From Flavobacterium terrisoli (lineage in GTDB: Bacteria > Bacteroidota > Bacteroidia > Flavobacteriales > Flavobacteriaceae): a stretch of 40,972 nucleotides of DNA. The stretch is taken from NCBI RefSeq assembly GCF_030167905.1, contig NZ_JARGNA010000011.1, positions 1-40,972 on the forward strand, given 5' to 3'. Position numbers and translations under genes: made by a program. Shown in pieces: positions 17,702 to 25,886 of this stretch. The notes under the pieces are model-generated. The model did not search any database. It worked only from the letters and a program-made list of their open reading frames with translations, and was not told the origin of the DNA. Position 1 is the first letter of the stretch; every line of letters begins with the position of its first letter.

Positions 17702-18676
17702 ATGAGTAAAGGACCAATCAGTCAGTTTATAGAAAAAAACTATCTTCACTTTAACGCTGCTGCCCTAGTTGACGCAGCAAAAGGCTATGAAGAGCATCTA
17801 CTTGACAATGGTAAAATGATGATTACTTTGGCCGGAGCCATGAGTACGGCCGAGTTAGGAAAATCGTTGGCGGAAATGATTCGCCAGGACAAAGTACACA
17901 TAATTTCCTGCACGGGTGCCAATTTGGAAGAAGACATTATGAATTTGGTGGCACACAATTCTTATAAAAGAGTGCCAAATTACCGCGATTTATCCCCGCA
18001 GGAAGAATGGGATTTATTGGAAAATCACTACAACAGAGTTACAGACACTTGTATTCCGGAAGAAGAAGCTTTCAGAAGATTACAATCACACTTATATGAC
18101 ATTTGGAACAATGCCGATTCAAAAGGAGAACGTTATTTTCCACATGAATTCATGTACCAAATGATCAATTCAGGCGTATTAAAACAATACTACGAAATTG
18201 ATCCAAAAGATTCCTGGATGGTCGCAGCGGCGGAGAAAAACTTGCCAATTGTGGTTCCGGGATGGGAAGACAGTACGATGGGAAACATTTTTGCTTCTTA
18301 TTGTATCAAAGGCACGTTCAAACCTACAACTATGAAAAGCGGCATCGAATATATGATGTGGTTGGCCGATTGGTATCCAAAGAATTCCTCAGGAAGAGGC
18401 GTTGGTTTCTTCCAGATTGGTGGTGGAATTGCAGGAGATTTCCCGATTTGCGTAGTACCAATGTTATACCAGGACATGGAAATGCATGATGTTCCGTTTT
18501 GGAGTTACTTTTGCCAGATTTCAGATTCAACTACAAGTTACGGTTCCTATTCGGGAGCTGTCCCAAATGAGAAAATCACTTGGGGAAAACTTGACATTCA
18601 TACCCCCAAATTTATTATCGAGTCGGATGCTACCATTGTAGCGCCACTAATTTTTGCTTACTTACTAGATTTATAA
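17702..18676 (+). CDS. Deoxyhypusine-synthase-like protein (probable homospermidine synthase)
   Basis: This 324-residue member of the deoxyhypusine synthase family has an NAD-binding core (MMITLAGAMSTAELGKSLAE, HIISCTGANLEEDI), the SGRGVGFFQIGGGIAGDFPI block and the active-site lysine context EKITWGKLD (K at about 296), equivalent to Lys329 of the human enzyme. Bacteria lack eIF5A, so deoxyhypusination is not its role. DHS-like proteins in bacteria can transfer an aminobutyl group to putrescine to form homospermidine, the polyamine characteristic of many flavobacteria. The position beside arginine decarboxylase supports this. The exact product remains inference. Confidence 0.88.
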   Translation: MSKGPISQFIEKNYLHFNAAALVDAAKGYEEHLLDNGKMMITLAGAMSTAELGKSLAEMIRQDKVHIISCTGANLEEDIMNLVAHNSYKRVPNYRDLSPQEEWDLLENHYNRVTDTCIPEEEAFRRLQSHLYDIWNNADSKGERYFPHEFMYQMINSGVLKQYYEIDPKDSWMVAAAEKNLPIVVPGWEDSTMGNIFASYCIKGTFKPTTMKSGIEYMMWLADWYPKNSSGRGVGFFQIGGGIAGDFPICVVPMLYQDMEMHDVPFWSYFCQISDSTTSYGSYSGAVPNEKITWGKLDIHTPKFIIESDATIVAPLIFAYLLDL

Positions 18677-18687
18677 AAGATTTTTTT

Positions 18688-19110
18688 ATGAGAAGAATTA
18701 TTGTAGACTATGCCAAACTAACCGGAGACATACTAAATTTATTAGTAGAGAAATTCCCGGAAGGATATGACGACACCGACATCATCCGTTTCAGAAATGC
18801 TCAAAACGAGTTAATCGAAGCAGTTGAAGTACGTACAGAAGACACCATTTACTTGGTTAAAGTAAGTACCAAACTCGCCAGTCGTATGGAAAAATTTGAT
18901 GAAGAAGACGATTTGGATTCAGTAATTGAGCCTATCGAACCAATCAAAGGCCTAGATGACGATGAAGATGCTATTACAGCTGATGAAGATGACGAAGAAG
19001 TTGATCCCCTAAAAGACAAAGGTGGTTCTGACGATGATGACGATGATGATATTGATGAAGATGATTTCGCCGACTCAGACAATTTTGAAGAGGATGACGA
19101 CGAAGAGTAA
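18688..19110 (+). CDS. Conserved protein with extreme acidic C-terminal tail
   Basis: This is a 140-residue protein. The N-terminal ~70 residues look folded (RRIIVDYAKLTGDILNLLVE; FRNAQNELIEAVEVRTED), and the remainder is almost continuous Asp/Glu, including a run of seven Asp. It follows the DHS-like gene by 11 bp on the same strand, so the two are probably co-transcribed, and an intrinsic terminator ends the unit. I do not recognise the family. No zinc finger, TOPRIM or other enzyme motif is visible. The architecture (small domain plus polyacid tail) recalls RNA-polymerase delta and DNA-mimic or chaperone-like proteins, but that is analogy only. The acidic tail will give anomalous gel mobility. 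Confidence 0.8.
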   Translation: MRRIIVDYAKLTGDILNLLVEKFPEGYDDTDIIRFRNAQNELIEAVEVRTEDTIYLVKVSTKLASRMEKFDEEDDLDSVIEPIEPIKGLDDDEDAITADEDDEEVDPLKDKGGSDDDDDDDIDEDDFADSDNFEEDDDEE

Positions 19111-19128
19111 AAACAAAGTACAAAATAT

Positions 19129-19163
19129 AAAATCCCAAGTTCAAATTGAATTTGGGATTTTTC
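19129..19163 (+). terminator. Rho-independent terminator, probably bidirectional
   Basis: AAAATCCCAA (19129-19138) pairs with TTGGGATTTT (19152-19161), followed by more T. It lies between the convergent acidic-tail gene and the DinB gene and is suited to stop transcription from both sides. Confidence 0.85.
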
Positions 19164-19175
19164 TTTTTAATGATA

Positions 19176-19697
19176 TTAGTTCAGATAGCGCTCCTGAAAA
19201 ACACGTTGGTGGTGATTTTGGTGGCCAATAATCACAAATCCCAAAGCTCTCACCGACATCGGGTTATTTGAAGCAATGCCTTTGCGCAATAGCTGTTCCT
19301 CTGAAAATGATTTGAACAATGCCAAACTCGATTGTCTTACCACCAACAATTCACTCAGCAAATCCTGAATGCTTCTGCTGTTAGCGTTGGCTTCATCTAC
19401 ATAGGTGTTTTCGTCAAAGCTCGCCAATGGCGTTTGGTCTTTTCGGGCAAAACGCAACGCACGATAGGCAAAAATTCGCTCGGCGTCAATAATGTGGAGC
19501 AAAATGTCTTTTATGGTCCATTTTCCTTCGGCATAACGGTAATCAAACTTGTCCATCGGAATATCCTGGACAAATTTCACCAGGCGATGCACCGAAATTT
19601 CGAGTTCTTCCACCAAGTTGTATTCTTCGGTTACATTGTCAATGTAAGTGCCATAATAGGCCGCATATTCATCGGTGTGGAGTTGTGATTTTTTCAT
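19176..19697 (-). CDS. DinB family protein
   Basis: This 173-residue four-helix DinB/YfiT-type protein has the metal-binding histidine pattern: WTIKDILLHIIDAERIFAYR (His near residue 68) and IIGHQNHHQRVFQERY near the C-terminus. DinB-like proteins include thiol-dependent metalloenzymes and damage-inducible proteins; no specific substrate can be assigned. It lies 31 bp downstream of PEP carboxylase on the same strand and may be its 3' operon partner. No signal peptide. Confidence 0.9.
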   Translation of the reverse strand: MKKSQLHTDEYAAYYGTYIDNVTEEYNLVEELEISVHRLVKFVQDIPMDKFDYRYAEGKWTIKDILLHIIDAERIFAYRALRFARKDQTPLASFDENTYVDEANANSRSIQDLLSELLVVRQSSLALFKSFSEEQLLRKGIASNNPMSVRALGFVIIGHQNHHQRVFQERYLN

Positions 19698-19728
19698 GAT
19701 GATTGTTTTTATTTTTTATAATTAATAT

Positions 19729-22314
19729 TTACGCCGAATTCCTGCTCGCATTCGTATTTCCAAACAACGAGCGCGTTACCAGTTTCTCATAAGTTGTCAC
19801 TAATTTTTCATCAAAAGCTGGTTGCTTTTTCAGCTCATTGATTTGTGATGAAGCATATTGCTGTATCGTCAATAACGGCAACACAATCTGCTCGCGCATG
19901 GCTATTGAAGCTTTCCCATCGGGATAGTTTTGCATCAGTTCGGTATGACCGGCGATTTTTAACAACATGCGTTTGGTTTCCTGAAATTCGTCAAAAATGA
20001 TTTGCCAAAACTCACCAAACTCAGCGTCATGCTTCATATACGCCGTCAATGGGAAATAACATTTGGCCAACGACATCATACTGTTTTCCAACAAGGTTTT
20101 AAAGAACAAAGAGTTGTTGTACAAATCCTGTACTTTGTCCCAACGATTGGTTTCTTCAAAATGTTTCAACGCGGTGCCAACGCCAAAAAATCCGGGAACG
20201 TTTTGCTTTAATTGGCTCCACGAACTCACAAACGGAATCGCCCGCAAATCGGCGAAGTTCAATTTATCATCAGTATTTCGCTTTGATGGGCGACTGCCAA
20301 TATTGGCTTTCGAGAAATACTTCAGCGTACTGATTTGCTCGAGATAAGGAATAAACTTCGGATGGCTTTTGAAATCGATATATTTTTGGTAACCCAATTC
20401 CGCCAACGTATCAATGATGTTCTTTTCGGGCTCGGTCAGATTGTTTTCATCTTTATTAAAAATCTGATTAGCAACTCCGGCGCTCAACAGGTTTTCCAGA
20501 TTGTAACGACAGGAATCCAAGGTTCCGAAATTGGAACTGATCGTTTGTCCCTGAACAGTAACTTGTATTTCCTGGTTCTCAATCGTTGAACCCAAAGAAG
20601 CATAAAACTTATGGGTTTTGCCTCCGCCACGCGCCGGCGGACCGCCGCGACCGTCAAAGAAAATGACTTTGATTCCGTATTCTCTGGAAACTTTGGTAAT
20701 CATTTCTTTGGCTTTAAAAATGCTCCAATTCGCCATCAGGTAACCGCCGTCTTTGGTTCCGTCAGAGAAACCGAGCATGACAGTTTGTTTGTCTTTTCGT
20801 TCTTTTAAATGATTTCTATAAGCTGTATTTTGGTACAACTGTTCCATTATTTTATCGGCTTTTTGCAAATCGTCTACCGATTCAAACAACGGAATAATAT
20901 CAACCGTTGGGTTTTCCCAAGCCAGCAAACGGAACATGGCAAAGGTTTCAATCACATTCAACGCACTTTCATTATTACTAATGATGTATCGGTTGCAGCC
21001 TTTCTCACCATTGTCGTTTTGGATTTCACGCATCAGTTTAATCGTGTCCAAAGTGGAACGCGTCAATTCGTTTTCAAAGAAATGCTCGAGTAAATCAAAC
21101 CTTAATTGGGAAATCACTTCGATTTTATCTGATTCGGACATCGTATCAAAATCTTCCGGAAAGTACAATTCCTTTTCTTTTTTCAGTAAAGAAATGATAT
21201 CGTCAAAAACTTCATTGTGTATTTTACTGTTTTGGCGAATATCCAGCGACGCAAAATGGAATCCGAACTGTGTTATCTTTTGCAACAACAAATTGATTTC
21301 ATCCAGATACAATGATTGGTGTTTGTTGATGATAATCTGTTTGACGATATTGAGTTCGTTTTTCAATTCTTCCAAAGTGATAAACACTTCGCCCTGCGAA
21401 TAAAACACCGAGCGATATAATTTGTACTCCAAACTGGCGATGATTTTATCGACTTCATTAAAGGTTAATTTCCTCTTTAGATTTCGAATGTCAAAATAGT
21501 AACATTTCATGATTGATGTTCGCAAACGCTTGGCTACATTCTCAGTGATTTCGGGCGTTACAAACGGATTTCCATCTCGGTCGCCACCAGGCCAAAAACC
21601 CAGGTTGACAATCGGATTCTCTATAATATTGCCATCAAAAATGTTCTTTTGCAGGTACTGCATCATCTCTCCTATCGTTTGGTAAAAGACATTTTCGAGA
21701 TACCAAATCAGGCTTACCGCTTCGTCAAAAGGTGTTGGTTTTTCTTTTTTGATAAAAGGCGTTTTCCCGAGTTGAGCCAAAAGCTGTTTGATCTTAATCA
21801 AATCATTGATGCGAATGGCTTCGGTCAAATCGGTGATGATTCCGAGTACGGAACCGGGATAAAACTGTGTCGGATGTGCCGTCAGAACCGTGCGTACATT
21901 AAACGTTTCCAGAAAATCTATTAATTCTTTGCGCTTGTCTTTGGCTTCGGTTTTTTCTTTGATATCTCGCAACGAACCTCGGCCTTCCAAATTATTGACT
22001 ATCGGAAACGCGGCGTCTTCAATGGCATCAAAGAGTACAATTTGGCGCTCGACATACTGGATAAAACGAAACATTAAATCAATTTTATCTTCTTCGGAAG
22101 CGTTGTCCAAATATTTATCGGCAAAGAAATCGACGATTTGCTTCGGTGACCAACTGTTTTTAAAACCATTATCACAAACCTCAGAAAACAAAGGCAACAA
22201 AACGCCGGTATTGTCAATCGCGTCAAAAGGCAACGTAATAAACACGCTGTTGTAAATGTGATACTTCGACAACACATTCTGATTGAAACGCTCTATTTTG
22301 GGTAAGGTGTACAT
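19729..22314 (-). CDS. ppc: Phosphoenolpyruvate carboxylase
   Basis: This 861-residue anaplerotic enzyme forms oxaloacetate from PEP and bicarbonate. Conserved segments: VRTVLTAHPTQFYPGS (catalytic His, about residue 146), GFWPGGDRDGNPFVTPE (about 244), VMLGFSDGTKDGGYLMANW (about 535), the glycine-rich loop IFFDGRGGPPARGGGKTH (about 570) and IGSRPSKRN (about 690). The loop has FDGRGG where E. coli has FHGRGG. Length is slightly below the ~880 of E. coli. It has little upstream space (the Lrp terminator ends 28 bp before its ATG), so its promoter must lie around that hairpin. Confidence 0.97.
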   Translation of the reverse strand: MYTLPKIERFNQNVLSKYHIYNSVFITLPFDAIDNTGVLLPLFSEVCDNGFKNSWSPKQIVDFFADKYLDNASEEDKIDLMFRFIQYVERQIVLFDAIEDAAFPIVNNLEGRGSLRDIKEKTEAKDKRKELIDFLETFNVRTVLTAHPTQFYPGSVLGIITDLTEAIRINDLIKIKQLLAQLGKTPFIKKEKPTPFDEAVSLIWYLENVFYQTIGEMMQYLQKNIFDGNIIENPIVNLGFWPGGDRDGNPFVTPEITENVAKRLRTSIMKCYYFDIRNLKRKLTFNEVDKIIASLEYKLYRSVFYSQGEVFITLEELKNELNIVKQIIINKHQSLYLDEINLLLQKITQFGFHFASLDIRQNSKIHNEVFDDIISLLKKEKELYFPEDFDTMSESDKIEVISQLRFDLLEHFFENELTRSTLDTIKLMREIQNDNGEKGCNRYIISNNESALNVIETFAMFRLLAWENPTVDIIPLFESVDDLQKADKIMEQLYQNTAYRNHLKERKDKQTVMLGFSDGTKDGGYLMANWSIFKAKEMITKVSREYGIKVIFFDGRGGPPARGGGKTHKFYASLGSTIENQEIQVTVQGQTISSNFGTLDSCRYNLENLLSAGVANQIFNKDENNLTEPEKNIIDTLAELGYQKYIDFKSHPKFIPYLEQISTLKYFSKANIGSRPSKRNTDDKLNFADLRAIPFVSSWSQLKQNVPGFFGVGTALKHFEETNRWDKVQDLYNNSLFFKTLLENSMMSLAKCYFPLTAYMKHDAEFGEFWQIIFDEFQETKRMLLKIAGHTELMQNYPDGKASIAMREQIVLPLLTIQQYASSQINELKKQPAFDEKLVTTYEKLVTRSLFGNTNASRNSA

Positions 22315-22341
22315 CGCGAGAGAATTTTGGCTTAAATTAAT

Positions 22342-22369
22342 AAAAAAACCTCAAGCTTTCACTTGAGGT
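22342..22369 (-). terminator. Rho-independent terminator after the Lrp/AsnC gene
   Basis: ACCTCAAG (22348-22355) and CTTGAGGT (22362-22369) form an eight-base-pair stem with a six-base loop. On the minus strand the stem is followed by a T run (22342-22348). It separates the regulator from PEP carboxylase. Confidence 0.88.
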
Positions 22370-22392
22370 CTTAAATATATTTTTGATTCTGA

Positions 22393-22875
22393 CTAGTCCA
22401 ATTCCTGGAAAATCGTATGCATCAAACGTTTTTTATCATTGATGCTTTCTTCAAGCGAAATCATGGTTTCAGTTCTGTAAACCCCTTCGATATCGTCAAT
22501 CATGAAGATTACATCTTTAGCGTGTTTGGTATCTTTTGCTCTGATTTTACAGAAAATGTTGAATTTCCCTGTTGTTACGTGAGCTACGGTTACATATGGA
22601 ATTTCGTTGATTCTCTCTAAAACGAATTTAGTTTGCGAAGTGTTGTTCAAAAATACTCCAACATAAGCGATGAAAGAATATCCTAATTTTTCATAATCCA
22701 AAGACAATGAAGAACCCATAATGATTCCTGAATCTTCCATTTTCTTAACTCTCACGTGAACCGTTCCTGCAGAAATCAATAATTTCTTAGCGATATCAGT
22801 GAATGGAATTCTGGTGTTGTCAATCAACATATCCAAGATTTGGTGGTCTACTTCATCTAAGCGAAACTTACTCAT
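22393..22875 (-). CDS. Lrp/AsnC-family transcriptional regulator
   Basis: This 160-residue regulator has an N-terminal winged helix-turn-helix (about 1-60; LDEVDHQILDMLIDNTRIPF, IAKKLLISAGTVHVRVKKME) and a C-terminal RAM ligand domain (about 70-150; SFIAYVGVFLNN, VTTGKFNIFCKI). Such proteins form octamers and respond to amino acids. It is monocistronic, bounded by a terminator downstream. Its targets cannot be read from sequence; it could act on neighbouring metabolic genes (ppc) or globally. Confidence 0.95.
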   Translation of the reverse strand: MSKFRLDEVDHQILDMLIDNTRIPFTDIAKKLLISAGTVHVRVKKMEDSGIIMGSSLSLDYEKLGYSFIAYVGVFLNNTSQTKFVLERINEIPYVTVAHVTTGKFNIFCKIRAKDTKHAKDVIFMIDDIEGVYRTETMISLEESINDKKRLMHTIFQELD

Positions 22876-22949
22876 AAAAACTATTATTTTGTTTATTTAA
22901 AAATCTACGGCAAAAAAAATACATTTTTTTCAATAAAAAAAGTTAAATG

Positions 22950-24092
22950 CTAATTATTTATCAAACCATTAACAATTTTTATATTCTTTCCTAAATAAAA
23001 ATCAGCTTTTTGTTCAATATTCGGAAAATTTGATTCGTTATCATGATACATTTTGTCTTGCGCATCAATTACATGGTGACCAAAAAAATTGTCCAGATTA
23101 TCTATTTGAGCAATTCTTGCTTCAAAAGTAACTTTGTCTTTATTTAGAACTTCTTTGTATTGTGCTGCAAAATTGATAATTTTTTCTTTATCATCATAAT
23201 TTATTTTGACATTTTTATAAACAAAATCATAAAAAACGACTTTATTTTGCGGAATTTTTAAATAATACTCATTTTTGTTATCAACTACATCGTTTTCGTA
23301 TAAATATTGAATTCCAGATAATAAGGCCGCAAAAATGTATTTTCTGGTCTCTTCACGCTCATAATCGTTCGGAAAATGTCCGGCTTCAAATAAAACGGTC
23401 GGTACATTTAAGTACTGAAAAGTATCTCCAACACAATTAAAATTGAAGGAATCGTCAAATCTCCCGACCTGATTCGGAATCAAGGCTTGCAACGTTTGAT
23501 TCATCGCTACAATAATACGCATTGCTTTGGTACGCGTTTCATTGATCTCACGGGCTTCGTTATAGGCTGGCGCCAAAAAAGAAACTGTCGCAGGCTGTCC
23601 TGAATCGGCTACGCCAAAAATGGTGCGCTGGTCATGAAGATTGTAACAATAATCGGGTTGGAAATTTTCAAAAACCTGACGCAGGGCTTTGCTTTCGGGT
23701 TGGGATAAGTCCTGCGCATCGCGGTTCAAGTCAATGCTGTTGGCGTTTTCACGGGTGTACAATTCGGCACCATCAGGGTTTAACATAGGTAACAAACAAA
23801 AAGTAAACGAACTCATTATGCCTTTGCTTAATTCAGTATCCGCATGCAAAAAGTTGATGAAGTCAAACAAGGCTTTGGTCGTAGTGCTTTCATTCCCATG
23901 CATTTGGGACCACATGAAAACCTTGGTTTTTCCTGAACCTAATAGAAGTTGGTAAATTGGTTTTCCCATAACCGAATGTCCAACAATCGTTGTCGGATAT
24001 TTTGACAATATAGGTTCGATATGTTTTAAAGTAATGTATCGTCCAAAAAGACTTTCTTCTTTGTATTGCTGTTGTGTGGCTAAGTAATTCAT
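22950..24092 (-). CDS. M14-family zinc carboxypeptidase-like protein
   Basis: This 380-residue protein carries the M14 metallocarboxypeptidase signature: HxxE zinc ligands H65 and E68 (SQMHGNEST), third ligand H153 (YNLHDQRT), the NPDGAELYTRENANSIDLNRD segment in between, and a likely catalytic Glu at 237 (VLFEAGHFPND). No signal peptide, so it is probably cytoplasmic, possibly acting on peptides or peptidoglycan fragments. A near-perfect -7 box (24097-24104) ends only 4 nt before the ATG at 24092, suggesting a leaderless message or a slightly later start. The substrate is unknown. Confidence 0.88.
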   Translation of the reverse strand: MNYLATQQQYKEESLFGRYITLKHIEPILSKYPTTIVGHSVMGKPIYQLLLGSGKTKVFMWSQMHGNESTTTKALFDFINFLHADTELSKGIMSSFTFCLLPMLNPDGAELYTRENANSIDLNRDAQDLSQPESKALRQVFENFQPDYCYNLHDQRTIFGVADSGQPATVSFLAPAYNEAREINETRTKAMRIIVAMNQTLQALIPNQVGRFDDSFNFNCVGDTFQYLNVPTVLFEAGHFPNDYEREETRKYIFAALLSGIQYLYENDVVDNKNEYYLKIPQNKVVFYDFVYKNVKINYDDKEKIINFAAQYKEVLNKDKVTFEARIAQIDNLDNFFGHHVIDAQDKMYHDNESNFPNIEQKADFYLGKNIKIVNGLINN

Positions 24093-24096
24093 GCCC

Positions 24097-24104
24097 CAAA
24101 TTTA
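24097..24104 (-). promoter_or_regulatory. Candidate -7 element (TAAATTTG) next to the M14 gene start
   Basis: TAAATTTG on the minus strand ends 4 nt before the annotated ATG, so transcription would begin at or within the first codon. The -33 region has no clear TTG at the standard spacing. Confidence 0.4.
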
Positions 24105-24135
24105 GGCAAAAAGAAAATTCTGAACCTAAAGGAAT

Positions 24136-24173
24136 AAAAAAACCTTCGACACCAAAGTCCCGAAGGTTTTTCA
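24136..24173 (-). terminator. Rho-independent terminator after the lipoprotein gene
   Basis: AACCTTCG (24141-24148) and CGAAGGTT (24161-24168) form an eight-base-pair stem, flanked by A and T runs, so the hairpin ends in a T tract on the minus strand 25 bp after the lipoprotein stop. Confidence 0.85.
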
Positions 24174-24197
24174 ACCAAAATAATTAAATAACAAACA

Positions 24198-25214
24198 TTA
24201 TTCTCTGTAAAGATAAACACTGCTTACGCCAGGCTCAGGTCTTGAACTCGCAGGTGCTACATCTACATTTGAATTGGGTAAATCAAAGGTTAATACTTTT
24301 CCGCCACCGTTTAATCTTTCGGCTACGAATATGGTTTTGGTGAAATTATCGTAAGCCACATCAACAGGATTACCCAATGATGTTGCCGGACCATAAATTC
24401 TGATTTGTTTATTCATAGCAATCGTTCCCATATTTGGCGTAGCCGCAAACAATTCGGTAAATCCTTTCAAAACAATGATTCCGCCATCAGAATCTGAAGT
24501 AGCAAGACCAACATCGGTTAGCACCATTGTATTACTTCTTTTGGAATAAGTGATGCCGTGCGTTCTAATCAATCCTTCGATGGTTACTCTTTTAGTGGGT
24601 AAAATCGCACCATCAGCATTAGCAAAGAAATTTTCAAATGACAATAAATCACCTGTTAAATCAGCCACAGCGTATAAAGTAGTGCCTTCCAAATGAATTC
24701 CCCAAATTTTAAAATTCAGGGTATAACTATTTAATAGTGTAAATCCTGAATCGGTTTTTTGATAGACCACAAATTTATTGGTATTGTTGTTGGCCGCATT
24801 TTGGTCTTGTGCTACAACCACTTTGTCACCCATAACGGCAATTTCACGTCCATTGTTAAAATCTGAACTGCTGTTATAACTCAAAGGTAATGCCGCAGCA
24901 TTGGCCGCAATCGCATCGTAAACCGCGCCATAAGATTCTACTCTGTTATTGGTTCTGGAAGCGAAAATAATTTCATCGCTGTCATCAAAATAGTAAGCAC
25001 CGTCAGCATCTGTAGAAGCTACGGTAAAACTATACGTTGCAGGTGTTGATTGATTGTAATCGGTAATTGAAACTCTACCGGTAGTGTTACTTGTGGTAAA
25101 AAGGGTGAATTCTTTGTTGGCTGAACGTTGTTCGTTCATAGAATTACCGGAATCATCTGAACATGATACCATCACGGCAGACAATAATGTCAAGGTGAAA
25201 ATTGTTTTTCTCAT
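24198..25214 (-). CDS. Surface lipoprotein of unknown function, beta-rich
   Basis: This 338-residue protein has a type II signal peptide: MRKTIFTLTLLSAVMVSC with the lipidated Cys at 18. The residues after the Cys (SDD) resemble the acidic lipoprotein export signal that sends lipoproteins to the cell surface in Flavobacteriia. The mature part is rich in short beta strands with recurring patterns (FTLFTTSNTTGRVSITDY, EIIFASRTNNRVESYG, TIFVAERLNGGGKVLTFDL) suggestive of a beta-propeller. I recognise no catalytic motif. It is a single-gene unit ended by a strong terminator. Confidence 0.8.
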   Translation of the reverse strand: MRKTIFTLTLLSAVMVSCSDDSGNSMNEQRSANKEFTLFTTSNTTGRVSITDYNQSTPATYSFTVASTDADGAYYFDDSDEIIFASRTNNRVESYGAVYDAIAANAAALPLSYNSSSDFNNGREIAVMGDKVVVAQDQNAANNNTNKFVVYQKTDSGFTLLNSYTLNFKIWGIHLEGTTLYAVADLTGDLLSFENFFANADGAILPTKRVTIEGLIRTHGITYSKRSNTMVLTDVGLATSDSDGGIIVLKGFTELFAATPNMGTIAMNKQIRIYGPATSLGNPVDVAYDNFTKTIFVAERLNGGGKVLTFDLPNSNVDVAPASSRPEPGVSSVYLYRE

Positions 25215-25275
25215 TGTAAATAGTTTTTGTTGATTATTGACTTAAACTACGTACGATAAAAAAATGGATTTGGTT

Positions 25276-25854
25276 TTATACCTGGAATTGTTTTTCGGGA
25301 TACTTCCCTAGAGCACCTTTAAAATGAGGCAAAATGATTTTCATGTCTTCCTCATAATTTCCGGTAACAGTTACAGGCTCGCCTATTCTGACTTCCTTTT
25401 TGGAATAATCAAATGCGATTGGAATAATGGGTACATTGGCTTTAAAGGCAATATAATAAAAACCGGTTTTGAGTTGGGTCACTTTTTTACGCGTGCCTTC
25501 GGGTGCAATCGCCATCCTGAATACTTCGCGCGAATTGAAAACTTCAACTGTGGCATCTACATTGTTCTTTCCTCCGCTTCGGTCCAAAGGCGCACCGCCG
25601 ATACTTCTGAAATAGTATCCAAAAGGAAAAGCAAACAGTTCTTTCTTGCCCACAAAATTCATTTCGAGACCAATAATACCGCGACTGAACAAACCAATAA
25701 AAAAATCAAAATTACAGGTATGCGGCATGACCATCATGATACATTTCTTGAGGTCAGGATTTATGGTTCCGATAATCTTCCAGCCCAATAATCGAAAAAA
25801 AATAAATTTGTACAGTTGCCTTTTCATCCACTTTATTTTGCGTAAATTTAGCAT
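25276..25854 (-). CDS. 1-acyl-sn-glycerol-3-phosphate acyltransferase-like (PlsC family)
   Basis: This 192-residue acyltransferase has the HX4D catalytic motif at H45/D50 (MPHTCNFDF), the acceptor-binding region GGAPLDRSGG (about 86-95) and the PEGTR motif (118-122). It probably acylates lysophosphatidic acid or a related lipid at the membrane. An internal ATG at 25827 (MKRQLYKFIFF) is a plausible alternative start and would begin just at the hydrophobic N-terminal helix. It is divergent from the SpeE-like gene, with only 32 bp between the starts. Confidence 0.88.
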   Translation of the reverse strand: MLNLRKIKWMKRQLYKFIFFRLLGWKIIGTINPDLKKCIMMVMPHTCNFDFFIGLFSRGIIGLEMNFVGKKELFAFPFGYYFRSIGGAPLDRSGGKNNVDATVEVFNSREVFRMAIAPEGTRKKVTQLKTGFYYIAFKANVPIIPIAFDYSKKEVRIGEPVTVTGNYEEDMKIILPHFKGALGKYPEKQFQV

Positions 25855-25862
25855 TAATCTCT

Positions 25863-25870
25863 TATTTTTG
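25863..25870 (+). promoter_or_regulatory. Candidate -7 element (TATTTTTG) for the SpeE-like gene
   Basis: TATTTTTG matches TAnnTTTG and ends 16 nt before the ATG at 25887. It lies in the short divergent region shared with the acyltransferase gene. Confidence 0.45.
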
Positions 25871-25886
25871 ATAAAAATATTTATCG

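Noticed and set aside
18849..19082. Minus-strand serine-rich ORF
   Set aside because: It is the complement of the Asp/Glu codon run of the acidic-tail gene; the poly-Ser composition is a by-product.
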